Part shown: positions 7,907-12,887 of the stretch, piece after piece
Position numbering within the stretch: the first letter of the stretch is position 1
Layout of the letters: the number at the start of each line of letters is the position of its first letter
Source: Marvinbryantia sp.
Lineage (GTDB): Bacteria > Bacillota > Clostridia > Lachnospirales > Lachnospiraceae
Length of the DNA stretch: 12,887 bases
Direction: 5' to 3'
Assembly: GCA_016297895.1 (NCBI GenBank)
Contig: JAEDFS010000051.1
Location: forward strand, 1-12,887
Position numbers and translations under genes: made by a program
The notes under the pieces: generated by a model
What the model was told of the DNA's origin: nothing
The model's database searches: none
The model's input: only the letters and a program-made list of their open reading frames with translations

Positions 7907-7960
7907 AACTGCCTCCGCATGATTCTCACAGATAATTCAGAGTCTATATGATTCTTTTCT

Positions 7961-7989
7961 ATCATATCATAATCTTATGTACTCAGCAA
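7961..7989 (-). promoter_or_regulatory. Probable promoter of the YihY-family gene
   Basis: On the - strand TTGCTG (7989-7984) and TATGAT (7966-7961) are separated by exactly 17 bp, about 55 bp upstream of the start codon. A second overlapping TATGAT five bases earlier has a poor spacing. The spacing and box quality support a sigma-A promoter. Confidence 0.65.
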
Positions 7990-8121
7990 GGCTGCTTATC
8001 CATTGGGCCTGTACCGAAAAAAGTATTATTTCTGCAGAACAAATTTTCAATAGGTTCATGTTACACTATATTTGCTGAATAAACTGAGAAATGATTTGGA
8101 AAGAAAGATTTGCAAAAAGGC

Positions 8122-8132
8122 AAAAGAAAAAA
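8122..8132 (-). terminator. T-rich tract ending the tRNA-Pro transcript
   Basis: Directly after the discriminator base of the tRNA the - strand reads TTTTTTCTTTTG, followed by a weak TTTGC/GCAAA hairpin further on. There is no strong dedicated stem, so the tRNA acceptor fold or the weak stem may assist. The 226 bp between the tRNA and the YihY start codon otherwise holds only the YihY promoter. Confidence 0.5.
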
Positions 8133-8206
8133 TCGGAGTGACAAGATTTGAACTTGCGACCTCTCGGCCCCCAGCCGAGCGCGCTACCAAGCTACGCCAC
8201 ACTCCG
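8133..8206 (-). tRNA. tRNA-Pro, anticodon GGG
   Basis: A complete 74 nt cloverleaf is readable on the - strand. The acceptor stem is CGGAGTG (8206-8200) with CACTCCG, with discriminator A at 8133. The D arm contains AGCTTGGTAG. The anticodon stem CTCGG/CCGAG encloses the loop CTGGGGG, giving anticodon GGG at loop positions 3-5, which reads proline CCC and probably CCU. The variable loop is AGGTC, and the T arm is GCAAG-TTCAAAT-CTTGT with one G-T pair. The CGGAGTG acceptor is typical of bacterial tRNA-Pro. The 3' CCA is not encoded and must be added by a nucleotidyltransferase. It stands alone, not in a tRNA cluster, and has its own promoter. Confidence 0.97.
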
Positions 8207-8221
8207 ATTTGATGCTTAATC

Positions 8222-8250
8222 AGTATAGCAGATACATTTCTTTTTTGCAA
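8222..8250 (-). promoter_or_regulatory. Promoter of the tRNA-Pro gene
   Basis: TTGCAA (8250-8245) and TATACT (8227-8222) are 17 bp apart on the - strand, placing the start of transcription about 8-10 bases before the mature tRNA 5' end. This is a good sigma-A type match and explains the isolated tRNA. Confidence 0.8.
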
Positions 8251-8279
8251 GTCCTATTTTTAAAAAGTTTCACATTTTC

Positions 8280-8306
8280 TTCACACTTCTTATTCTCATT
8301 TATGAT
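8280..8306 (+). promoter_or_regulatory. Possible promoter of the surface protein gene
   Basis: TATGAT at 8301-8306 is a good -10 box about 43 bp before the start codon. The best nearby -35 is TTCACA at 8280-8285, with a short 15 bp spacer; a 17 bp spacer would give the poorer TCTTCA. The region is AT-rich and lies between divergent genes, so a promoter is expected here, but its exact position is uncertain. Confidence 0.4.
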
Positions 8307-8318
8307 AGCATAACTTAA

Positions 8319-8331
8319 AGTAAAGTTTACT
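8319..8331 (+). repeat. Short palindrome in the surface protein leader, possible operator
   Basis: AGTAAA and TTTACT form a perfect 6 bp inverted repeat around a single G. It lies between the putative -10 box and the ribosome binding site AAGGAGG (8334-8340). Its position just past the expected transcription start would suit a repressor site, but AT-rich DNA produces such palindromes by chance. Confidence 0.35.
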
Positions 8332-8348
8332 GGAAGGAGGAGGGTTTT

Positions 8349-10622
8349 ATGAAAAAACCTGCTTTATTAACAAAATCACTGTCCGGGCTTGCCTCTCTGG
8401 CACTCATTCTGGCATCCACCCCGACATTGCAGATCTATGCGGAAGAACTTCCCGCTGAAGAAGCTGTCCTGGAATCAGAGATGGAAGAATCCATCCCGTC
8501 CATTTACACGGTGACGGAATTCCTTGATTTCCAGAAAAATGCGGAAGGTTCCTTTGTCAACGAAGAGACTCAGACAAAATATGGTTCTCTCACTGCAGAG
8601 CCCGGCACCTCACTGGATCAGCTTCCGCTTCCTGCCAAACTGGTCCTCAACGGTTACTGGGAAGCAGACGGTTCTGATGTTCTGACTACTTTAGAGCTTA
8701 CCGATTTCGACTGGAAATTAAAATCCGACATCGGAGAAATCTATTCCGAATCCACTCCGGAGGGAAGCTATGTATTCGTTCCTGATCTGGATTCCTACGC
8801 AGAATCTTCCGATTCTATCGATGCGATCAAGCTGGCAGAAGGTGTGAAATTACTGGAAATACCGGTCACTATCGCACTTCCTGAAGCAGAGACGACAGAG
8901 ACTGCTCCTCCGGAAACGGAATATGCAGAGCCTCTTCCCGTTGAGACTGAATACACCGAGCCCGCTCCCGCTGAGACCGAGTACATCGAGCCTGCTCCTT
9001 CTGAGACCGAGTACATCGAGCCTGCTCCCGCTGAGACCGAGTACACCGAGCCCGCTCCTTCTGAGACCGAGTACACCGAGCCCGCTCCTTCTGAGACCGA
9101 CAATGGTGACATTCTCATCGTAGATGACAACGGAGAGGACGTTGCTCCCGAAGAAGACATTTTCAGCGGTCTTGATGACTCCATATTAGGCGGAGACTTT
9201 ACAGAAGATACGGTTCTCTATGACGAAAGCGGTAATCCAATAGAGGATCTTTCTGAAACAGAAATGATTGCTGTCACAGAAAGTGAACCTGCCGAGACAG
9301 AAGCTGCCGCTCCTATGGAGACTGAAGCCGCTGAGCCGGAAACTGCCGCTCCTGCGGGAACCGAAGCTGCAGAACCGCAAACCTCCGCTCCCGCAGAGAC
9401 TGAGGCTACAGAAACAGAAGCACCTGCACCTGCAGATCCGGTGTATGAAGCACCCATCACTGCATCTCTAGCTTTAAAAGATGCCATTGGAAATAACCTG
9501 TACACATACAATGATGCTGTCACCGGACAGAATCTTCTGACTCTTACTGACGGCATGACGATCAACGTACCGGCGCTTCCCTGCAATTCAGATATCGGAA
9601 AGATTGCCATTGAATTTGTATCTGATGGAAAGACATTCACGCTCTCCTATTCTGACGGTACAGAAAATGCAGCAGGGCTCTGGGATTTTACTGCCGGATC
9701 TCTGACATTAAAATTGAAAGTCGCAGATACTGCAAATACTGTTGTTGCGGAATACAGCATTATCATGAACGTTACTAAAAATGCTCATACCTGGTCTGCC
9801 GCCACCTGTACGGAAGATCAGAAATGTTCTGTCTGCGGAACCACCAATCCGGGAACCGCTCTCGGGCACACCTGGACTGACCCCACCTGTACGGAAGATC
9901 AGAAGTGTTCAGTCTGCGGAACCACCAATCCGGGAACCGCTCTCGGGCATGACTGGGAAGCAGCCACCTGTACCACTCCCAAGACCTGTAATCGCTGCGG
10001 TGCTACCGAAGGCAAAGCCTTGGGCCATGACCTTCAGGATGACTGGGAAGTGACTCGTACTTCTACAGATACTGTACACGGAGAACAGATTCGTTTCTGC
10101 CACAGAGACAACTGCGATTATTCTGAAACAAGGGCACTGAATATTATCGGAAATCCGAATAACAATACCATTGCCAACCTGGCTGAAGGCGGTCAGTACA
10201 ATCTGAATACCAAGATCACTTTTACCGCAGTAGGGGCTGCTATGGGTAATACCAGTCCGATCAACGGTGATGTCCGTTACGTCCCGCTCAGTTGGAACAT
10301 TCAGAATACCCCCGGTAACTTCATGGATAATTTCACCGGAGCATTCTCTATCTCCAAGGCCGGTTCCTATACGGTAACTGTTACTTTCCAGAAACAGCTC
10401 TATCAGGATGGCTGGAAAGCAACCGATATCGTGGATACCAAATCCGTCACCTTTAACGTAGGAAACCTGGTTCAGGGTACACTGGTTGAAGGTACTGCGG
10501 ATGGAATCAAGATCAATCCTCAGACCGGAGACAGCACGCCGATCATTCCACTGGCAGTTGCTGCAGTCGTTGCGCTGGCAGCGATCATCGGTGTAGTGAT
10601 CTACAAAAAGAAAAAAGCATAA
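8349..10622 (+). CDS. Secreted, probably sortase-anchored repeat surface protein
   Basis: I do not recognise this 757 aa protein as a named family. It starts with a signal peptide: MKK, a hydrophobic stretch to about residue 25, and a likely cut after QIYA at 31. Residues 50-176 look like a beta-rich domain, with GTSLDQLPLPAKL near 86-98 as in Ig-like domains of clostridial surface proteins. Six 10-residue repeats ETEY(T/I/A)EP(A/L)P(A/S/V) fill 189-248. A second Pro/Glu/Thr/Ala-rich linker spans about 310-368, then a beta-rich domain to about 476. Three Cys/His/Trp modules lie at 480-559, then C584 and C589, then a beta-rich Ig-like domain at about 600-715. The C-terminus has NPQTG at 723-727, a hydrophobic segment at about 731-752 and KKKKA, the layout of a cell-wall sorting signal. 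AAGGAGG lies 8 nt before the ATG. The gene is monocistronic and ends at a terminator. A role in adhesion or wall structure is only inferred. Confidence 0.9.
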   Translation: MKKPALLTKSLSGLASLALILASTPTLQIYAEELPAEEAVLESEMEESIPSIYTVTEFLDFQKNAEGSFVNEETQTKYGSLTAEPGTSLDQLPLPAKLVLNGYWEADGSDVLTTLELTDFDWKLKSDIGEIYSESTPEGSYVFVPDLDSYAESSDSIDAIKLAEGVKLLEIPVTIALPEAETTETAPPETEYAEPLPVETEYTEPAPAETEYIEPAPSETEYIEPAPAETEYTEPAPSETEYTEPAPSETDNGDILIVDDNGEDVAPEEDIFSGLDDSILGGDFTEDTVLYDESGNPIEDLSETEMIAVTESEPAETEAAAPMETEAAEPETAAPAGTEAAEPQTSAPAETEATETEAPAPADPVYEAPITASLALKDAIGNNLYTYNDAVTGQNLLTLTDGMTINVPALPCNSDIGKIAIEFVSDGKTFTLSYSDGTENAAGLWDFTAGSLTLKLKVADTANTVVAEYSIIMNVTKNAHTWSAATCTEDQKCSVCGTTNPGTALGHTWTDPTCTEDQKCSVCGTTNPGTALGHDWEAATCTTPKTCNRCGATEGKALGHDLQDDWEVTRTSTDTVHGEQIRFCHRDNCDYSETRALNIIGNPNNNTIANLAEGGQYNLNTKITFTAVGAAMGNTSPINGDVRYVPLSWNIQNTPGNFMDNFTGAFSISKAGSYTVTVTFQKQLYQDGWKATDIVDTKSVTFNVGNLVQGTLVEGTADGIKINPQTGDSTPIIPLAVAAVVALAAIIGVVIYKKKKA
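8913..9101 (+). repeat. Tandem 30 bp repeats encoding a Pro/Glu/Thr decapeptide
   Basis: Six in-frame 30 bp units encode ETEY-x-EP-x-P-x (residues 189-248), followed by a partial unit ETD. Unit 1 is the most diverged (AEPLPV). Units 5 and 6 are identical at DNA level, and units 3 and 4 differ only at their 3' ends. Because the unit is a multiple of three, gain or loss of units would keep the reading frame. The encoded stretch is acidic, proline-rich and probably extended, like wall-spanning linkers. Confidence 0.95.
9786..10025 (+). repeat. Three tandem Cys/His/Trp modules
   Basis: Units at residues 480-506, 507-533 and 534-559 each follow H-x-W-x3-T-C-x5-C-x2-C-G and end in ALG before the next His. 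The cysteines are C487/C493/C496, C514/C520/C523 and C541/C547/C550. Units 1 and 2 are nearly identical in DNA sequence over most of their 81 bp, indicating a recent duplication, while unit 3 is diverged and one codon shorter. Similar CxxCG and GHxW modules occur in other secreted Firmicutes proteins. Each set of three Cys plus His could bind a metal or form disulfides, which is inference. Confidence 0.92.
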
Positions 10623-10638
10623 AGAAAAAGAAAGAAAC

Positions 10639-10656
10639 GTGCGCCGCCAGGCGCAC
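10639..10656 (+). terminator. First hairpin downstream of the surface protein gene
   Basis: GTGCGCC (10639-10645) pairs with GGCGCAC (10650-10656) around a GCCA loop. What follows on the + strand is A-rich rather than T-rich. It may act as a 3' mRNA-stabilising stem, or assist termination on the - strand after the second hairpin. Confidence 0.5.
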
Positions 10657-10659
10657 TAT

Positions 10660-10697
10660 AAAAAAGAGGAGTGCCGCAAAAGCAGCACTCCTTTTTT
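10660..10697 (+). terminator. Bidirectional intrinsic terminator between surface protein gene and leuD
   Basis: GGAGTGC (10668-10674) pairs with GCACTCC (10685-10691). An inner GC/GC pair follows one C-A mismatch, and the loop is AAAA. Six Ts follow on the + strand (10692-10697). On the - strand the same stem is followed by TCTTTTTTATAG, so it should end both the surface protein transcript and the leuCD transcript. Confidence 0.92.
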
Positions 10698-10724
10698 ATT
10701 GTCATCATTTAATGATAACCTTTC

Positions 10725-11210
10725 TTATTTCCCATTGATATAATTGATCAGACCTTCTGCCTTAATGATTTTCTGCATAAATTCCGGAAATGCCTGACCT
10801 TTAAATTCTGTCCCCTTTGTGCGGTTATAGATCATACCGCTGTCAAAATCCACTTCTACCTGATCTCCTGCCTCGATTCCTTTGGAAGCCTCCGGACACT
10901 CAATGATCGGAAGTCCGATATTGATTGCATTGCGGTAAAAAATTCTTGCGAAAGTCTCTGCAATTACGCAGCTGACTCCAGCCGCTTTGATTGCGATCGG
11001 GGCATGTTCTCTTGAAGATCCGCAGCCGAAATTCTTTTCCGCAACAATGATATCTCCCTTCTGAACCTTCTGAATGAAGGTTTTATCAATATCTTCCATA
11101 CAATGTGTGGCCAATTCCGCCGGATCTGAAGAATTCAGATATCTGGCAGGAATGATTACATCCGTATCCACGTTGTCTCCATATTTAAAAACTTTTCCAT
11201 ATGCTTTCAT
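10725..11210 (-). CDS. leuD: 3-isopropylmalate dehydratase small subunit
   Basis: LeuD is the swivelling small subunit that, with LeuC, isomerises 2-isopropylmalate to 3-isopropylmalate in leucine synthesis. The 161 aa protein starts MKAYGKVFKYGDNVDTDVI, and the DTDVIIPARYLN motif (15-26) is diagnostic. NFGCGSSREHAP at 60-71 carries the substrate-recognition loop. Its length matches the short archaeal/clostridial LeuD type rather than the about 200 aa enteric form, which agrees with the short LeuC. The start is 11 bp past the leuC stop, and its AAGGAG site overlaps that stop, showing translational coupling. Related subunits of homoaconitase or dimethylmalate dehydratase look alike, but the ilvC neighbour favours leucine synthesis. 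No leuB follows; the operon ends at the terminator beyond the gene. Confidence 0.95.
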   Translation of the reverse strand: MKAYGKVFKYGDNVDTDVIIPARYLNSSDPAELATHCMEDIDKTFIQKVQKGDIIVAEKNFGCGSSREHAPIAIKAAGVSCVIAETFARIFYRNAINIGLPIIECPEASKGIEAGDQVEVDFDSGMIYNRTKGTEFKGQAFPEFMQKIIKAEGLINYINGK

Positions 11211-11221
11211 GCTGCTTCTCC

Positions 11222-12490
11222 TTATAATCCCAATTCATCCGGTGTGGAAATCTTACCGGTCACTGCACTTGCTGCTGCTACTGCCGGACTGGCAAGATAA
11301 ACCTCTGACTTCACATGACCCATACGTCCCACAAAGTTACGGTTGGTAGTAGAAATACATCTCTCTCCCTCAGCCAGGATTCCCATGTATCCGCCCAGGC
11401 AGGGACCGCAGGTCGGTGTACTTACTACTGCTCCTGCCTCAATAAAGATCTTCAGAAGTCCTTCTTCCATAGCCTGAAGATAAATTTTCTGAGTAGCAGG
11501 GATTACGATACAGCGGACTCCTTTCTTAACCTTTCGTCCTTCCAGAATCTTTGCTGCACATCTGAGATCATCAATTCGTCCATTGGTACAGGAACCGATC
11601 ACTGCCTGATCGATCACTACATCCTCTGTGATCTCATCCATTGTTTTCGTATTTTCCGGCAGATGGGGGAATGCAATCGTCGGTTTTAACTGGCTCAGAT
11701 CGATCGTATATTCCTCATCATATACGGCATCCTCATCTGCCTCAAAAATCTTGAATTCTCTGTTGGAATGCTCTTTCATATAAGCAATGGCAAGATCATC
11801 CACCGGGAATATGCCGTTCTTTCCGCCCGCCTCAATAGCCATATTGGCTATGGTAAAACGGTCATCCATGGTAAGATTCTCAACTCCTTCTCCTACGAAC
11901 TCCATAGAACGGTATAATGCTCCATCTACACCGATCATACCAATAATATGAAGGATCACATCCTTACCGCTGACCCATTTGGAGGGTTTTCCGATCAGAT
12001 TAAACTTAATGGCAGACGGCACCTTAAACCATGCTTTTCCGGTAGCCATACCAGCTGCCATATCCGTGCTTCCTACACCTGTGGAAAAAGCTCCCAGTGC
12101 TCCATATGTACAGGTGTGAGAATCCGCACCTATGATCACGTCTCCTGCCACTGTCAACCCGCTTTCAGGCAAAAGTGCATGCTCGATTCCCATCTGTCCT
12201 ACGTCAAAATAATTTGTAATGTCATGCTTTGCCGCAAACTGACGAACACATTTACAGTGTTCCGCAGACTTAATATCCTTATTCGGAATAAAGTGGTCCA
12301 TGACCAGAGCAATTTTGTCTTTATGGAACACTCCGTCCTTTGTAAACTTATCCATCTCATGAATAGCAACGGGAGATGTAATATCATTTCCCAGTACCAG
12401 ATCCAGATCTGCCTCAATCAACTGTCCGGCTTCCACATAAGGGAGCCCGGCCGCTGCAGCCAGAATCTTCTGTGTCATTGTCATTCCCAT
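11222..12490 (-). CDS. leuC: 3-isopropylmalate dehydratase large subunit
   Basis: LeuC is the aconitase-superfamily large subunit that carries the catalytic [4Fe-4S] cluster. The 422 aa protein starts MGMTMTQKIL, the usual start in clostridial LeuC proteins. Cluster ligands are visible as C301 in IGSCTNGRIDDL and C361/C364 in TPTCGPCLGG. GADSHTCTYGALGAFSTGVGSTD near 121-143 is a conserved active-site region. About 420 aa is the normal length of the short LeuC group, against about 465 in enterics. The start has AGGAGG 8 nt upstream, and a promoter lies about 35 bp before the start codon. It is the first gene of the leuCD operon, separated from ilvC by a terminator. A homoaconitase role is possible on sequence alone but less likely given ilvC next door. 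Confidence 0.96.
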   Translation of the reverse strand: MGMTMTQKILAAAAGLPYVEAGQLIEADLDLVLGNDITSPVAIHEMDKFTKDGVFHKDKIALVMDHFIPNKDIKSAEHCKCVRQFAAKHDITNYFDVGQMGIEHALLPESGLTVAGDVIIGADSHTCTYGALGAFSTGVGSTDMAAGMATGKAWFKVPSAIKFNLIGKPSKWVSGKDVILHIIGMIGVDGALYRSMEFVGEGVENLTMDDRFTIANMAIEAGGKNGIFPVDDLAIAYMKEHSNREFKIFEADEDAVYDEEYTIDLSQLKPTIAFPHLPENTKTMDEITEDVVIDQAVIGSCTNGRIDDLRCAAKILEGRKVKKGVRCIVIPATQKIYLQAMEEGLLKIFIEAGAVVSTPTCGPCLGGYMGILAEGERCISTTNRNFVGRMGHVKSEVYLASPAVAAASAVTGKISTPDELGL

Positions 12491-12523
12491 GATTCTTTCC
12501 TCCTCTAAACGCTTCCTTGCGTC

Positions 12524-12553
12524 AGTATATCATATAATGAAAGAGATTTCCAG
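12524..12553 (-). promoter_or_regulatory. Probable leuCD promoter
   Basis: On the - strand TATACT (12529-12524) is a strong -10 box. The best -35 is TGGAAA (12553-12548), with an 18 bp spacer. The short leader that follows holds a small ACGC-AAGGAA-GCGT hairpin (12522-12509) before the AGGAGG site. There is no room for a T-box or a leader-peptide attenuator between the promoter and leuC. Confidence 0.55.
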
Positions 12554-12563
12554 AGCCACTCCA

Positions 12564-12593
12564 AAAAATGCGACTCCTTAAATGGAGCCGCAT
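12564..12593 (-). terminator. Intrinsic terminator of ilvC
   Basis: On the - strand TGCGGCTCC (12593-12585) pairs with GGAGTCGCA (12578-12570), nine pairs with one G-T wobble, around a six-base loop and is followed by six Ts (12569-12564). It lies 22 bp past the ilvC stop and separates ilvC from leuCD. Confidence 0.92.
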
Positions 12594-12615
12594 TTTTCAT
12601 GTCCGAAATCAAAAA

Positions 12616-12887
12616 TTAGTTATTGATCAGCTTATCTTCACCATTCCAGCTGTAAAGCTTACGAATCTCTTCTCCAACCACTTCTGACGGATGCTCAGCT
12701 GCCAGCTTACGCATAGCCTTGAAGTGCACCTGGCTTCCTGCAGAAGACATATCCAGAAGGAAATCTTTTGCGAAAGTACCATCCTGAATATCTGAAAGGA
12801 TCTTCTTCATAGTCTTCTTTGTCTCTTCTGTTATGATCTTCGGACCTGTGATGTAATCGCCGTATTCAGCAGTATTGGAAATAGAAT
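12616..12887 (-). CDS. ilvC: Ketol-acid reductoisomerase, C-terminal part (partial)
   Basis: IlvC converts acetolactate and acetohydroxybutyrate to dihydroxy acids with NADPH and Mg2+, in valine, isoleucine and (indirectly) leucine synthesis. About 89 C-terminal residues are present, running off the right edge. ISNTAEYGDY near the window edge holds the conserved Ser and is followed by GPKII and TMKKILSDIQDGTFAKDF. The end EEIRKLYSWNGEDKLINN is typical of class I KARI enzymes. The open frame continues to base 12887, so the internal ATG at 12810 is not the start. The N-terminal NADPH-binding domain and most of the knotted domain lie outside the window. A terminator follows, so it is transcribed separately from leuCD. 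Confidence 0.95.
   Translation of the reverse strand, partial: SISNTAEYGDYITGPKIITEETKKTMKKILSDIQDGTFAKDFLLDMSSAGSQVHFKAMRKLAAEHPSEVVGEEIRKLYSWNGEDKLINN

Noticed and set aside
8056..8250. 64-codon - strand frame across the tRNA
   Set aside because: It is read straight through the tRNA-Pro gene and its promoter; the Ser/Ala/Gly/Arg pattern is a common artefact of translated tRNA genes.
8133..8348. Integration scar or att site at the tRNA
   Set aside because: No duplicated tRNA 3' end, integrase or mobile-element gene is visible in the window, so there is no direct support.
8913..9101. CRISPR array
   Set aside because: The 30 bp units are directly adjacent with no spacers, are in frame within a coding sequence, and no cas genes are present.
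8795..9184. 129-codon - strand frame with regular Ser/Gly/Val/Tyr repeats
   Set aside because: It is the complement of the 30 bp repeats in the surface gene. Repeat units divisible by three keep all frames open, which creates false repeat proteins on both strands.
12616..12810. Separate 64 aa gene starting at the ATG at 12810
   Set aside because: The frame continues upstream to the window edge with conserved ilvC residues, so this ATG is an internal methionine of IlvC.

Overview
The window looks like chromosomal DNA of a low-to-moderate GC Clostridia member, most likely Lachnospiraceae. Evidence: a canonical T-box leader in front of pheST, AGGAG-type ribosome binding sites on nearly every gene, the short (about 420 aa) LeuC with a 161 aa LeuD, a PheS with a four-cysteine insert, and a secreted protein with an NPQTG sorting signal. 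The genus cannot be fixed from this sequence.

Layout, left to right. (1) On the + strand, the 3' end of a probable prephenate dehydrogenase (tyrA) is followed after 8 bp by complete aroA, an aromatic amino acid operon end. A strong hairpin terminator separates it from the converging next operon. (2) On the - strand, from about 7050 down to 1526, a promoter and a phenylalanine-specific T-box riboswitch lead into pheS-pheT-histidine phosphatase-queA. No terminator is visible inside this run, so a tRNA-Phe-sensing switch may also control a phosphatase and a queuosine tRNA-modification enzyme. (3) Also on the - strand are a YihY-family membrane protein with its own promoter and, further upstream, an isolated tRNA-Pro(GGG) with its own promoter. 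(4) On the + strand, divergent from the tRNA, one large gene encodes a 757 aa exported, probably sortase-anchored protein. It has six 10-residue Pro/Glu/Thr repeats, three tandem Cys/His/Trp modules and a C-terminal NPQTG-hydrophobic-Lys tail. It ends at a bidirectional terminator. (5) On the - strand, leuC-leuD (leucine biosynthesis) has its own promoter. Upstream, behind a separate terminator, is the 3' end of ilvC (branched-chain amino acid biosynthesis).

Most of the window is ordinary amino acid biosynthesis and tRNA-charging housekeeping. The accessory element is the surface protein. Its near-identical internal DNA repeats, Cys-rich modules and unusual sorting motif make it the most distinctive object here. 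I see no CRISPR array, insertion sequence, integrase, toxin-antitoxin pair or phage gene, and no clear sign of an undescribed multi-gene system.
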